A DNA stretch of 55,512 nt from Aggregatilineales bacterium (lineage in GTDB: Bacteria; Chloroflexota; Anaerolineae; Aggregatilineales; Ch27): the NCBI GenBank assembly GCA_029976025.1, contig JARKNX010000204.1, positions 1-55,512 of the forward strand. The letters are read 5' to 3'. A model generated the notes under the pieces. That model worked only from the letters and a program-made list of their open reading frames with translations. It was not told the DNA's origin and did no database searches. Both the position numbers and the translations under genes were made by a program. Positions 34,873-44,157 of the stretch are shown one piece after another; position 1 is the stretch's first letter; every line of letters starts with the position of its first letter.

Positions 34873-35037
34873 GCCGCCGGACTAAAGGCGCTTTTCAAAC
34901 GCCTGGCATATGCTGGCGGGCAGCGGTTATCAGGTATAGATCGAGCAGCGAGAGCAGCAATTCATTGGAGACATAATATCCCGGCTGGCGCTAGCTACAC
35001 CTGCCGGCGCGGCATCGTCCTTCTTAACAGAGCGAGC

Positions 35038-35202
35038 ATGGTACAATCCTTCTTGCGCGTAGAATTGCCGCATTCGGCCCAGCCGCAGTGGGCAGTGGCC
35101 ATGGCGGTTTCTACCCTGGCGACGCTGCCGGTGGCGATACTCTTCGTGTTCTTCCAACGTTACTTCGTCCAGGGCTTTGTGCTCTCCGGGCTTAAGGGCT
35201 AA
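35038..35202 (+). pseudogene. Relic of a MalG-type permease C-terminus
   Basis: A 54-codon open frame ending at TAA 35200-35202. Residues about 16-54 read as the last membrane span and tail of a MalG permease, with [19 protein letters not shown], matching the tail of the intact MalG-type permease at 23745 (FFQRYFIQGLTLGAVKG). It begins at ATG 35038 with an unrelated 15-residue stretch, so it is a truncated remnant. It differs from the tail of the permease at 30568 and may come from another transporter. Confidence 0.75.
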
Positions 35203-35235
35203 CCGCCCGCCCCTATCAAAAAGGACGGTCACCTC

Positions 35236-36501
35236 ATGACGGAAAAACAGGCGCTTCTCCCCTACGAATGGCCGGGCAGTTACTTCCTCGGCGAAGAAGA
35301 GATCGAAGCGGTCACCCGCGTCCTGCTGGCCCGCAGCCCGTTCCGCTTTTACGGCCACGATCTCCAGCATTGCGTCGATCAGTTCGAGCAGGCGTACTGT
35401 GACCGGCTGGGCCGGAAGTATGCGCTGGGGGTGAACAGCGGCACGGCGGCGCTCTCCATCGCTCTGGGGGCGATGGACGTTGGCCCCGGCGACGAAGTGC
35501 TGCTGCCGGGTTACCTGTGGGTCTCCTGCATCTCCGCCGTCGTGCGGACCGGCGCCATCCCCCGGCTGGTCGATATCGACGACACCTTCTTCATGGACCC
35601 CGATGATCTGGAGCGCAAGATCACCCCCCATTCGAAGGTCGTCCTGGTCGTTAACATGAGCGGCACGACCGGGCACATTGACCGTATCGTCGAGATCGCC
35701 CGGCGGCACAATCTGCTCGTCCTGGAAGATAACGCCCAGGCCAACGGCGCATCCTTCCGGGGCCGTCCCCTGGGCAGCTTTGGCGACATCGCGATCTTCA
35801 GCTTCCAGCTCAATAAGAATATGACCAGCGGCGAAGGCGGCATCGTCGTTTGTGACGACCGCCGGCTGTACGACCGGGCTTTCGCCCTGCACGATCTGGG
35901 GTATGCCCGCAACGAGAAGGGGCGCCTGACCACAGAAGACCCCGACTGCCAGCTCTGGGGACAGGGCAGCCGGATGAGCGAGCTGACTGCGGCAGTGCTC
36001 CTGGCCCAGGAGCGCAAGCTGGACACAATCACAGCCGCCATGCGCCGGGCGAACCACCATCTGTATGCCGGGCTGGCTGGCATCGCCGGAGTACGGCCCC
36101 GCCGCGTGCTCGATCCGGAAGGCGACAGCGGCCCCTTCGCCCTGTTGATCTGGCCGGACGCCGATACCTGCGAGAAGATGGTGGCCGCCACCCGCGCCGC
36201 TGGCGTGGTCACCGGCCCGGACGGCGGCAACAACATCATGATGACGGACTGGGGCCTGCACCTGTACTACAATAATGCCAGCCTGGTCAATCGGCGCGGG
36301 ACGAACTCAGCGGGCCGTCCCTGGACGGACCCGGCCAATGCCTTCGCTGCAGACTATACCTATGGCAAGGGAACCCTCAGGCAGGCCGATGATCTGTTCT
36401 CGCGGTCCAGCCTGCTGAGCGTGCCGCCGGTCCTGAGCGCGGAAACCTGCGATCGGGTCGTTGCCATCTTCCGCCAGGCCGCGGCTGATCTGGGGCTGTG
36501 A
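35236..36501 (+). CDS. DegT/DnrJ/EryC1/StrS family aminotransferase
   Basis: A 421-residue PLP enzyme from ATG 35236. GVNSGTAALSIAL (65-77), Asp165 (LVLEDNAQANGA) and the PLP-binding Lys194 in QLNKNMTSGEGG are conserved. The family transfers an amino group to sugar or cyclitol ketones, or in some members eliminates water. It is co-directional with the ceramidase-like gene 37 bp downstream. Beside a transporter locus it may act on a keto-sugar or a cyclitol. It lacks the NDP-sugar genes that usually accompany antibiotic-type members. Confidence 0.85.
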   Translation: MTEKQALLPYEWPGSYFLGEEEIEAVTRVLLARSPFRFYGHDLQHCVDQFEQAYCDRLGRKYALGVNSGTAALSIALGAMDVGPGDEVLLPGYLWVSCISAVVRTGAIPRLVDIDDTFFMDPDDLERKITPHSKVVLVVNMSGTTGHIDRIVEIARRHNLLVLEDNAQANGASFRGRPLGSFGDIAIFSFQLNKNMTSGEGGIVVCDDRRLYDRAFALHDLGYARNEKGRLTTEDPDCQLWGQGSRMSELTAAVLLAQERKLDTITAAMRRANHHLYAGLAGIAGVRPRRVLDPEGDSGPFALLIWPDADTCEKMVAATRAAGVVTGPDGGNNIMMTDWGLHLYYNNASLVNRRGTNSAGRPWTDPANAFAADYTYGKGTLRQADDLFSRSSLLSVPPVLSAETCDRVVAIFRQAAADLGL

Positions 36502-36538
36502 GTCGGGCAGGCTGTAGCTGATACAGCAGGAGGTCGTC

Positions 36539-37834
36539 ATGTTTCAGGCAGGCGCTGTAGAAGTTATCATCACCCCGCCGGTCGGGGTGGAACTGGCGGG
36601 CTATGGGCCTCGCCTGAAACGCTACTCCACCGACATCCACGATCATCTGACCGGGCAGGCGCTGGTCCTCGACGACGGGCGCAGCCGGGTCGCCGTCGTG
36701 ACTACGGACCTGATCGCGCTCTCGGCGGAATTTGTCGGCCTGGTCCGGGGGCTTATCCACCGGCGAACCGGCATCCCCCCGGAGCATATCCTGCTCTCGT
36801 GTATCCACTGCCACACCGCCCCCACGACGGCGGGATTTGGCGACTGGGGCTCGCCGGACCGCAGCTACGTCCGGATGGTCGCCCGCCACCTGGTCGGGGC
36901 GGTCGTTGCGGCCAACAACAGGCTTCAGCCAGCCCGCCTCAGCGTCGGGCGCGGGGTGCACGAGAGCCTGGCCTGGAATCGCACCGGGGACGGAAAAGTG
37001 GACCCCACCGTCGAGGTCATCCGCGTCGATGCGCTCACTGGCGAGCCGCTGGCCTTGCTCGTCCATTACGCCTGCCATCCGGTGATGCTGGGTCCGAAAT
37101 CGATCATCTCGGCAGATTACCCCGGCGCACTGCGGCATCGCCTCCGCGCGCAGTATCCCGGCGGCGTCATCCTGTATGCCAACGGGGCCTGCGGCGATAT
37201 TGACCCGGTTTCTAACCGCGAAGCCTGGGGCCAGGGAACCTTCGAGATGGTTGACGCCGCTGGCGCCGGCCTGGCGGGCGCAGCATGGGCAGCAGCGCAG
37301 GCCGCCGCCCCGGTCAGCGATCCGACCCTCCGGATGCGAGCAGCGGAATTGATGCTGGTGTATGACGTGCCGTCGCTCAACGAGATCCGCGGCCATATCG
37401 CCCACTTTGAGGAAGAGCTGAAGCTCCAGGGGAACAAACCAGAACGGTTCGAGGAAGTGACCGGCGAGGTCAAAATGCCGCGCTTCTGGCTGCGCTACTA
37501 CCGGGGGCTGGAGAAGCGCCTCCTGGCGGATGCCCTGCCCGCGCAGGAAGCTGTGGACGTGCAGGCCCTCTCCATAAGCGATGCTGCGATCCTGCTGGGC
37601 ATACCGGCGGAAGTGTACACCGAGCAGGGGATGGCTATCCGCGCCGCATCGGCCTTCCCCCACACTCTGCCCGTGTGCTATGCCAACGGCCTGGTGGGCT
37701 ATATCCCGCCGGCTATCGAATTTCAACGGAAGGGTTACGCCGCCATTCTGGGCGCCGCTGTGTATGGGCGGCCGCTCTTTCAGCCAACAATCGCCGACCG
37801 ACTGTTGGAGACGGCGCTAACCCTGGTGCGCTGA
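36539..37834 (+). CDS. Neutral/alkaline ceramidase-like hydrolase
   Basis: A 431-residue protein from ATG 36539 behind AGGAGG. It carries the N-terminal ceramidase catalytic-domain motifs: CIHCHTAPTT (near 88-97) and NGACGDIDPV (near 214-223), which supply zinc ligands and the conserved loop in PF04734. The Ig-like C-terminal domain of classic neutral ceramidase is absent, and no signal peptide is seen. Many short cytosolic members of this group are uncharacterised amidases found next to sugar-transport genes. Amide cleavage is likely; ceramide as substrate is not. Confidence 0.78.
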   Translation: MFQAGAVEVIITPPVGVELAGYGPRLKRYSTDIHDHLTGQALVLDDGRSRVAVVTTDLIALSAEFVGLVRGLIHRRTGIPPEHILLSCIHCHTAPTTAGFGDWGSPDRSYVRMVARHLVGAVVAANNRLQPARLSVGRGVHESLAWNRTGDGKVDPTVEVIRVDALTGEPLALLVHYACHPVMLGPKSIISADYPGALRHRLRAQYPGGVILYANGACGDIDPVSNREAWGQGTFEMVDAAGAGLAGAAWAAAQAAAPVSDPTLRMRAAELMLVYDVPSLNEIRGHIAHFEEELKLQGNKPERFEEVTGEVKMPRFWLRYYRGLEKRLLADALPAQEAVDVQALSISDAAILLGIPAEVYTEQGMAIRAASAFPHTLPVCYANGLVGYIPPAIEFQRKGYAAILGAAVYGRPLFQPTIADRLLETALTLVR

Positions 37835-37858
37835 AAAAGGCGCCGGAAGCCGGTCGCC
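37834..37858 (-). terminator. Intrinsic terminator of the minus-strand oligopeptide permease operon
   Basis: A hairpin with an 8-bp stem and one bulged base (37839-37846 / 37850-37858) and a 3-nt loop. On the minus strand it is followed directly by TTTTT (plus-strand AAAAA at 37834-37838). Confidence 0.75.
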
Positions 37859-37859
37859 G

Positions 37860-38423
37860 CTACTCTCGAAATTCGAAACTTCCCAGGACAGCTTCCAGCA
37901 CAGGGCTGTCGGTTTCCCAGTCCTCCACCGGAGACGTGAGGGCGAAAATGTAGATCATGAAGTTATCCGCGCGGGAGATCACTATGCGGGTTCGCAATTG
38001 CGGCCAGTCGGCGAGATCGCTGCCCTGCACGCCGACGGCCAGCGCGTCGCGCCCCTGAAACGAGACCGGCGTGATCTCCTCGACCAGCTCCCAGTGACGG
38101 CCCGTCCGCAGCGGTCCGCGCCTGAGGAAGAGGTTCAGCGCCTCCTCCAGGCTGTTCTCCATAGTCAGCTCGGGGCTGCGGTAGATAGTGAGGGACGGGC
38201 CTGGCTCGATAGCCAGCGTCCGGGGCGGGGCCGCCACCAGCACGCCCCGTTCCGGAATCCAGTACTGCCAGTCTTCCGGGTAGCGAAACGAAAACGCCGT
38301 CGGGCTGAGCGTATACGTATTCGGCAGCGCCATCTCCTGAGGGCGCCCCACAATGACGAACACGCCCAGCGCAACGGCGATCAGGACGACAACAGTCCCG
38401 CTGATCAGCCACAACCGCCTCAT
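37860..38423 (-). CDS. Small membrane-anchored extracytoplasmic protein, unknown function
   Basis: A 187-residue protein. Residues 5-26 form an N-terminal membrane anchor. The rest is a compact alpha/beta domain beginning FSFRYPEDWQYW, a pattern seen in PsbP-like small secreted proteins. No catalytic motif is seen. Its ATG (38421-38423) overlaps the stop of the OppC permease by one base, so it is the last gene of the peptide permease operon. It could be an accessory of the transporter, which is inference only. Confidence 0.7.
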   Translation of the reverse strand: MRRLWLISGTVVVLIAVALGVFVIVGRPQEMALPNTYTLSPTAFSFRYPEDWQYWIPERGVLVAAPPRTLAIEPGPSLTIYRSPELTMENSLEEALNLFLRRGPLRTGRHWELVEEITPVSFQGRDALAVGVQGSDLADWPQLRTRIVISRADNFMIYIFALTSPVEDWETDSPVLEAVLGSFEFRE

Positions 38424-39343
38424 CAGGCTCTCCCGCGCACGCTCTTAGGATCCAGGGCGTCGCGCAGACCGTCGCCCACCAGATAGAAGCACAGCACCGT
38501 CAGGGTGATCAGGGCGCCCGGCCAGACAACCAGATGCGTCCCTGCCACGAAGTACGAGCGCGATTCAGTGAGCATATTGCCCCAGGTGGGGGTTGGCGGC
38601 TGCACGCCCAGCCCCAGATAGCTCAGGCCAGATTCGATCAGGATCAGCGTCCCGGCGGTGATCGTCAGCGAAATAATGACGATAGACAGCGTATTGGGGA
38701 GGATATGGCTGATCATCAGCCTCCTGTCTGACGCCCCGATAGCCCGCGCCGCCAGAACGTAGTCGCGCTCCTTGAGCGAGAGCACCTGCCCCCGGACCAG
38801 CCGGCACGTCCCCACCCAGCCCAGCGCCGCCAGGATAAGGATCAGGACCTGTGGCGAAGGGGACCAGACAGTGGCCGCAATTAACAACAGAAAGATCGTA
38901 GGGACGGACTCCAGTGTGTTGAGGAACCAGATGATGATATCATCCACCTTGCCGCCGTAGAAGGCCGCCAGCACGCCCACCGTCACCCCAATAATGATAG
39001 AGAGCGCGCTTGCCGCGTAGGCGATGGAGAGCGAAATGCGCCCTCCGTACAGCAGGCGGATAAACTGATCGCGCCCTAACTGGTCCGTCCCCAGGAGGTT
39101 ACCCTCCCCCGGCGGCCTGTAGCGATTGATCAAATCAGTGCGCGAGACATCGACCCCCAGGATATTCTCGACAACTGGCGGCCCCAGGAAGCACAGGACG
39201 GTGAGCAGGATAATCATGCCTAACGCAGTCATGCTCAACCGGTCGCGCGAAAAATGCATGGCAGCGTCCATCCAGAACGAGCGCGACTTGTAAACTTCTG
39301 TCTCGTCAGGGGCAAGCGATATAACGGCAGAGTTTGTTGTCAT
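38423..39343 (-). CDS. Oligopeptide ABC transporter permease, OppC/DppC type
   Basis: A 306-residue permease from ATG 39343. It has the family N-terminus (LSMTALGMIILL), the conserved LLGTDQLGRDQFIRLLYGGRISL segment (about 85-107), five to six membrane spans and the EAA-type cytoplasmic loop (YVLAARAIGASDRRLMISHILP, near 190-211). The C-terminus has the DPKSVRG tail typical of OppC (DPR+). It begins 10 bp after the OppB stop. No OppD/OppF ATPase is present. Confidence 0.92.
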   Translation of the reverse strand: MTTNSAVISLAPDETEVYKSRSFWMDAAMHFSRDRLSMTALGMIILLTVLCFLGPPVVENILGVDVSRTDLINRYRPPGEGNLLGTDQLGRDQFIRLLYGGRISLSIAYAASALSIIIGVTVGVLAAFYGGKVDDIIIWFLNTLESVPTIFLLLIAATVWSPSPQVLILILAALGWVGTCRLVRGQVLSLKERDYVLAARAIGASDRRLMISHILPNTLSIVIISLTITAGTLILIESGLSYLGLGVQPPTPTWGNMLTESRSYFVAGTHLVVWPGALITLTVLCFYLVGDGLRDALDPKSVRGRA

Positions 39344-39353
39344 ATTGGCCGCC

Positions 39354-40382
39354 TTATGAGAACCGGATCCTGGGGTCAATCCAGGCATACAGGATATCGG
39401 ACAGCAGCACACCCAGAATGTAAAAGACCGCGCCAATCACCACAGCGCCCATGATGAGCGGGTAGTCCCGCTGAAATACGCCGTTGATGACCAGCCGGCC
39501 CATGCCCGGCCAGGCAAAAACCTGCTCGATAATAACGGCGCCGCCCAGCAGGCTGCCCAGGGCAGGCCCCAGCATCGCCGCGACCGGAATTAGCGCGTTG
39601 CGCAGGGCATGGACAACAATCACCTTCGATTGCGGCAGGCCCTTGGAGTAAGCCGTCCGGATATAGTCCTGCCCCATCACCTCGATCACTTCGGCCCGCA
39701 CGTAGCGGGATACCGTGGCGATGATGCCCAGCGCCAGCACAAATACCGGCATGATCATGTAGCGGATCCGCTCGGCGATATCAAATCCTACTTCGGGCCG
39801 GGTGACATCTCGCATCCCGCCCATTGGGAGCACCTTCAGGTTGACGCTGAAGATAATAATCAACAGAAGTGCCAGCCAGAAGGCGGGAATCGCATTGCCG
39901 AAAACAGATAACACCCGGGTGAACTGGTCAAACCACTGACGGTTATACACTGCCGATAGAATCCCCAGCACAATCCCGGCCAGGTAGCCGACGATCAGGG
40001 CAGTCAGCATAAGCTGCAGGGTGGCGGGGACTCGTTCCGCAATCAGATCGGTGACGCTGCGTTTGTGCTGGAGCGACTGGCCCAGGTCGCCGCGTAGAAA
40101 TCCCTGGCGCGTGCCATAGATATCGCCCGTGCCGTCGCCATCCACATCAATCTGGGTCCAGTCATTCCCGATCAGCCAGAAGACGTACTGAACCAGAGGG
40201 GGCTGGTCCAACCCGAGCTGACGGCGCAGGCGCTCGGTGGCTTCCGGGGTAGAGGTGGGATTGAAGGTGATCAGCGTGACCGGATCGCCGGGAGCCGCCA
40301 GCATCAGGAGGAAAGAGATAATCGTGATGCCAAAGAGAGTGGGGATTGATTGTATCAGCCGTCTGATGATGTATTTGCCCAT
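39354..40382 (-). CDS. Oligopeptide ABC transporter permease, OppB/DppB type
   Basis: A 342-residue permease. I chose ATG 40382, which gives the usual MGKYIIRRLIQSIPTLFGI start. Six membrane spans are predicted, with the conserved AxGDP motif (LAAPGDPV, near 29-36), a large extracytoplasmic loop after the first span, the EAA-type loop (IRTAYSKGLPQSKVIVVHALRNA) and the final DPRIRFS. It is first in the minus-strand operon with OppC. The OppA-type protein at 44158 is a likely partner. Confidence 0.92.
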   Translation of the reverse strand: MGKYIIRRLIQSIPTLFGITIISFLLMLAAPGDPVTLITFNPTSTPEATERLRRQLGLDQPPLVQYVFWLIGNDWTQIDVDGDGTGDIYGTRQGFLRGDLGQSLQHKRSVTDLIAERVPATLQLMLTALIVGYLAGIVLGILSAVYNRQWFDQFTRVLSVFGNAIPAFWLALLLIIIFSVNLKVLPMGGMRDVTRPEVGFDIAERIRYMIMPVFVLALGIIATVSRYVRAEVIEVMGQDYIRTAYSKGLPQSKVIVVHALRNALIPVAAMLGPALGSLLGGAVIIEQVFAWPGMGRLVINGVFQRDYPLIMGAVVIGAVFYILGVLLSDILYAWIDPRIRFS

Positions 40383-40530
40383 ACGCGCTTCCTTGTCGGT
40401 GTGACAGCAAGCTAAACAGGCATAACAGGCCCGGCCGGTTCGTACGACCTGAACCAGTCTGGGGAAGCAGTTGCGTGACAACTGTTGGGACGCGATTGTG
40501 CCGGGTGATCGCCCTTACAGGAGCTTAACA

Positions 40531-40567
40531 GAGTCGCCCCGATTCGGCAAGAAGATCAAGGCGACTC
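40531..40567 (-). terminator. Hairpin after the S9 peptidase gene
   Basis: A perfect 8-bp inverted repeat (GAGTCGCC / GGCGACTC, 40531-40538 and 40560-40567), 21 bp after the stop of the S9 peptidase in the minus direction, followed by TGTTAAG. The loop is 21 nt, so a weak terminator. Confidence 0.4.
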
Positions 40568-40587
40568 ATGGGCTGATCCGTGCCGAT

Positions 40588-42486
40588 CTAGCTGCGTGCA
40601 GCCAGCACCCGGTGGGCAAATTCCAGCATCATCTCCTGGTGCTGGATGCGCTCCTCGTTCTGCATCGAGCCGTGGCCGGCGTCAAACCAGTGCACCTGAA
40701 TATCTTTCCCCAGCGCCCTCAGCTTCTCCTCATAGACGCGCATCTGCCGCTCCGGGCAGCGCGTGTCATTGCGGCCCTGGATCACCAGAATTGGCGCCTG
40801 AATCTGCTCGGCATACGTGATCGGCGAGCCGGCCGCATACGCCTCTTTTTTCTCCTCCGGCCCGCCGCCAAAAAGCGCGACCTGGTAGCTGCGCAGGAGC
40901 TGCGACTGGTCCTCATACATCAGGAACCAGTCGGCGATAGCTACCCCGGCCATCCCGCCGGCCCACAGGTCAGGCCGCCGGCCCAGCGATTGCAAGGTCA
41001 GGTAGCCGCCGTAAGAGCCGCCGGAGACGAAGATGCTGTCGGGTCGGGCCACGCCGTTATCGATCAACCACTTCCGCGCGGCGACGATATCATCAACTTC
41101 CAGATCTCCCAGATTGCCCAGAATGGCGTTCTGAAATTCTTTGCCAAAAGTAGTCGAGCCCCGGTAGTTGACCGATATCCAGGCCACACCGTGATCCAGC
41201 CAGGCCTGGCACTCCGCATCGAAGTCGTTCAACTGGGCCGAAGTCGGCCCGCCGTGAACATGAATCACCGCCGGGAAGGGGCCGTCGCCCTCCGGCGTGG
41301 CGACCCACGCCTGAATCTGCCCGCCCCTGGAGGAGGTGAATTCGACCGATCGCCAGGGCCGGGCCGGCAGAGTTTGCTCCGGGCCAACCAGCGTGCGCTT
41401 GACCTGCCCGCTCTGGCTGTCCAGAAGCACCAGTTGGTGCGGCTGCGTGGCGGAAGAAATGGTCAGGAGAAGGTCGCCGTCGCGGGTGAACTGCCCTCCC
41501 CAGGGCGATCCCCAGCCGACATCACCGGCCGGCACTTTGAACAGGCTCTCCGTCGCCAGCGTATAGATATAGATCTGAAGCTGCGCCCGGTTGATCTGGC
41601 AGAGGAGTATCTGCTCGCCGTCTGGCGACCAGTCCCAGACCGCCACATCCCCCTCCAACTGCTCCAGGGGGATATCCTGCCGTTCGCCGGTCAGCGGATT
41701 CCAGATGACAGGCCGGGTGAAGCCGGTCCGGTTGGTGGCGGCCAGCAGGCGAGCGTCGCCCGGCAGCGGCGAAAATACGCCAACACCGCGGCTGCCCGCC
41801 CCCTCAATGCTGGCCCCTTCATCGACCAGCTCGCCGACAACCGCGCCGGTCTCGCTATCCAGCACCAGCAGGCTGTACGACATTGTCCTGGACCGCTCGG
41901 TGCTGTGCAACGCGATCAACCGACCATCGGGCGAGAGCACCGGCCCCCCGGCCAGCACAGACGACTGCCACTTCCGCTCCGGAGCCGTCAGCCCGCCCTG
42001 CCCGTCTGCGCCGATCAGGTAGAGCACAAACTCGCCGCCGGCGGCCGCCAGGAGCGCAATCCGGTCGTCATAATCGGAAATCCCGGCGAAGGCGTAAGGC
42101 GGGAGGTCGGGCGTCAGGTCAACCGGATCGCCGCCCGCCACCGGGACACGCACCACATGGCCGATCTCGTTGCCCTGCTTATCATCCAGATAGTACAGAT
42201 AACGGCCATCCCGGGAGAGCGTGCCGCGCATGATGCCCGCCGGACGGTCGGTGAGCTTCTTCAGAGCGCCCCCGGCCAGATCGAGCAGGTAAAGCTGGAA
42301 GACTCCCGTCTGGTTGGTCGCCACCAGCGCGTGATCCGGATCGTCATCCGGAATGATCCCATACAGAACCATCGGGAGGCGAAATCGCGCCTTCCACGGG
42401 GCCTGTTCACGTATATCCGGGGTTTTCATCATCAGCCGTTCATCCTTATCTCCCACCAGGGGCGCGTTTGTGAATTTCAGTCGCAT
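40588..42486 (-). CDS. S9 family (prolyl oligopeptidase-like) serine peptidase
   Basis: A 632-residue protein. Residues about 40-370 form a beta-propeller (SRDGRYLYYL, LSPDGRLIALHS and SPDGEQILL blades). The alpha/beta hydrolase domain follows, with HGGP at 411-414 and the nucleophile Ser491 in GGSYGGY. Asp574 (GRNDTR) and His605 (DAGHGS) complete the triad. No signal peptide, so it is cytoplasmic. It lies upstream of and divergent to the M14 peptidase gene and next to the peptide permease genes. It is likely to hydrolyse imported oligopeptides or acyl-peptides. A perfect TATAAT at 42503-42508 lies on the opposite strand just upstream. Confidence 0.9.
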   Translation of the reverse strand: MRLKFTNAPLVGDKDERLMMKTPDIREQAPWKARFRLPMVLYGIIPDDDPDHALVATNQTGVFQLYLLDLAGGALKKLTDRPAGIMRGTLSRDGRYLYYLDDKQGNEIGHVVRVPVAGGDPVDLTPDLPPYAFAGISDYDDRIALLAAAGGEFVLYLIGADGQGGLTAPERKWQSSVLAGGPVLSPDGRLIALHSTERSRTMSYSLLVLDSETGAVVGELVDEGASIEGAGSRGVGVFSPLPGDARLLAATNRTGFTRPVIWNPLTGERQDIPLEQLEGDVAVWDWSPDGEQILLCQINRAQLQIYIYTLATESLFKVPAGDVGWGSPWGGQFTRDGDLLLTISSATQPHQLVLLDSQSGQVKRTLVGPEQTLPARPWRSVEFTSSRGGQIQAWVATPEGDGPFPAVIHVHGGPTSAQLNDFDAECQAWLDHGVAWISVNYRGSTTFGKEFQNAILGNLGDLEVDDIVAARKWLIDNGVARPDSIFVSGGSYGGYLTLQSLGRRPDLWAGGMAGVAIADWFLMYEDQSQLLRSYQVALFGGGPEEKKEAYAAGSPITYAEQIQAPILVIQGRNDTRCPERQMRVYEEKLRALGKDIQVHWFDAGHGSMQNEERIQHQEMMLEFAHRVLAARS

Positions 42487-42502
42487 CTCACAAAAACAAT
42501 GT

Positions 42503-42508
42503 TATAAT
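42503..42508 (+). promoter_or_regulatory. Candidate -10 box for the M14 peptidase gene
   Basis: A TATAAT hexamer in an AT-rich stretch 142 bp before the ATG at 42650. No strong -35 is seen. It could also serve as part of a divergent promoter for the S9 peptidase. Confidence 0.35.
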
Positions 42509-42649
42509 ATACCGTAGGTGTTACCGGGTGGACACACCACCTTCTGAGCTTTACCTGCCCGTAACCTGTGTGATGGTTGTTCCGCAGCCCCAGAAGACTC
42601 TTGACCCGTGAGCTTCAGGAGTACTTTACCCTACCCCCGGAAGGAACTG

Positions 42650-44008
42650 ATGGACCTCAGAGCAATCGCCCAGGATGTCCCCGATTATCAAGTTTTTATG
42701 ACAATTGATGAATTGAACGCTTCCAGCCACCGGCTGGCGGCGGAATTCCCCGGCCTGGTCAGCATCAGGGTCGTCGGGCAGACGCGGCGCGGCGACCCGA
42801 TTGAACTCCTGACCATCGCCGGCGGCGAACGACAGGCTTTCGTGTTCGGCGGCCCCCACCCCAATGAGCCGATCGGCACGATGACGATTGAGTATCTCAG
42901 CCGTCGCCTGTGCGAAGACAGCGCCCTGCGCGATGAGCTGGGCTATACCTGGCACTTCATCAAATCTATCGACGCTGACGGGATGCGCCTGAATGAGGGC
43001 TGGATGAAAGGCCCCTTCACCCCGACCAACTACGCCCGCCACTTCTTCCGCCCGGCGCCGTTCGACCAGGTGGAATGGACCTTCCCGATCGAGTACAAAA
43101 CGCTCAAGTTTGACGCCCCGCTGCCAGAGACACAGGCCCTGATGCGCGTCATCGACGAGGTTAAGCCCACCCTCCTCTATTCGCTGCATAACGCCGGATT
43201 CGGCGGCGTCTACTATTACATTTCAGAAGCCTGCGAGCCGCTGTACGCGACCTTCCACGATATCCCGACCTGGTTCGATCTGGCGCTGGATCTGGGCGAG
43301 CCGGAGATGAACAACGCCGTCACGCTGGCCCCGGCCATTTACCAGATGCTGACCTCCAGAGACAGCTATGACTATCTGGAGCAGAACGGCATCGCCGACC
43401 CGGCGGAAGTCCTGAAGTCAGGCGCTTCCAGCGCGGAGTACGCCAGCCGGCACGGATCGTTCTTCCTGGTCGTGGAGATGCCTTACTATGACGAGCCGCG
43501 CGTCAACGACCAGACGCCGACTGACGTGCTGCGACGGACGGCGATCCTCGAGGGTCTGGACTCCCAGGACGCCTTCGAGGCGTGGATTCTCGACCGCATG
43601 GCCGAAGTCAAAGCCGATCTGCGCCTGGAGACACCGATCAGCCGCGCCGTGAACGCCTTCCTCTCCACCGGCGCCCAGTACCGCCAGGCGTCGCGCCAGT
43701 GGGCGCAGACCAGCGAGGAAACGAACCGCCCGGCCACTCAAGCGGAGTACTTCAGCAACCTGCTGGGGGCGCGCTTCTACCGCCTGCTCATCCTGGGCAT
43801 GTTCGCCCGCATGATGGAGGCAGAAGTCGAGGCCGGCAACGCCAGCGCGGCTATCCGCTCAGCAGCGGAGCAGGCCCGCGCCCGGCTGGAGACGCAGGGA
43901 GCCGACCTGGAAAGCCAGCTCAACTATCGGGTTATTCCCATTCGCAGCCTGGTCGGCGTGCAGACATGCGCCGGGCTGGCTACGGCAGCCTACCTGCGCG
44001 ATCGGTAA
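42650..44008 (+). CDS. M14 family zinc carboxypeptidase-like protein
   Basis: A 452-residue protein. I prefer ATG 42650, with AAGGAA just upstream, over a GTG at 42608. The M14 zinc site is clear: His70 and Glu73 in GGPHPNEP and His180 in YSLHN. A likely catalytic Glu276 lies in LVVEMPYYDEP. No signal peptide, so it is cytoplasmic. The C-terminal 150 residues are helical and do not match the carboxypeptidase core. It probably removes terminal residues from imported peptides or peptidoglycan fragments. The M14 call is secure, specificity is not. Confidence 0.85.
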   Translation: MDLRAIAQDVPDYQVFMTIDELNASSHRLAAEFPGLVSIRVVGQTRRGDPIELLTIAGGERQAFVFGGPHPNEPIGTMTIEYLSRRLCEDSALRDELGYTWHFIKSIDADGMRLNEGWMKGPFTPTNYARHFFRPAPFDQVEWTFPIEYKTLKFDAPLPETQALMRVIDEVKPTLLYSLHNAGFGGVYYYISEACEPLYATFHDIPTWFDLALDLGEPEMNNAVTLAPAIYQMLTSRDSYDYLEQNGIADPAEVLKSGASSAEYASRHGSFFLVVEMPYYDEPRVNDQTPTDVLRRTAILEGLDSQDAFEAWILDRMAEVKADLRLETPISRAVNAFLSTGAQYRQASRQWAQTSEETNRPATQAEYFSNLLGARFYRLLILGMFARMMEAEVEAGNASAAIRSAAEQARARLETQGADLESQLNYRVIPIRSLVGVQTCAGLATAAYLRDR

Positions 44009-44017
44009 GGGCATCCC

Positions 44018-44048
44018 ACCCGCCCGTGGCAGATGGTCAGGGGCGGGT
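44018..44048 (+). terminator. Hairpin after the M14 peptidase gene
   Basis: A perfect 8-bp inverted repeat (ACCCGCCC / GGGCGGGT) with a 15-nt loop, 9 bp after the stop. No T-run follows, so a weak terminator candidate. Confidence 0.35.
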
Positions 44049-44157
44049 GAGCCTTATGAACGACACTTTTGAGGAGAAAGGAGGCCCGCCCCCGCCTGCG
44101 TTAAATGCTGATTGTCGGTGAGCAGTACCTATCGCAACTATAGAAACGAGGGACCCT

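Noticed and set aside
36539..37834. True ceramidase
   Set aside because: It lacks the signal peptide and the C-terminal domain of lipid-acting neutral ceramidases, and lies in a sugar locus.
40468..40484. CAGTTG-CGTGA-CAACTG as a fourth IclR operator
   Set aside because: The inverted repeat is perfect but the half-site spacing differs from the 7-3-7 geometry of the other three sites.
40471..42507. A 678-codon open frame on the plus strand
   Set aside because: It is antisense to the clearly assigned S9 peptidase, has a low-complexity Arg/Gln/Pro-rich composition, and arises from GC-rich codon usage.
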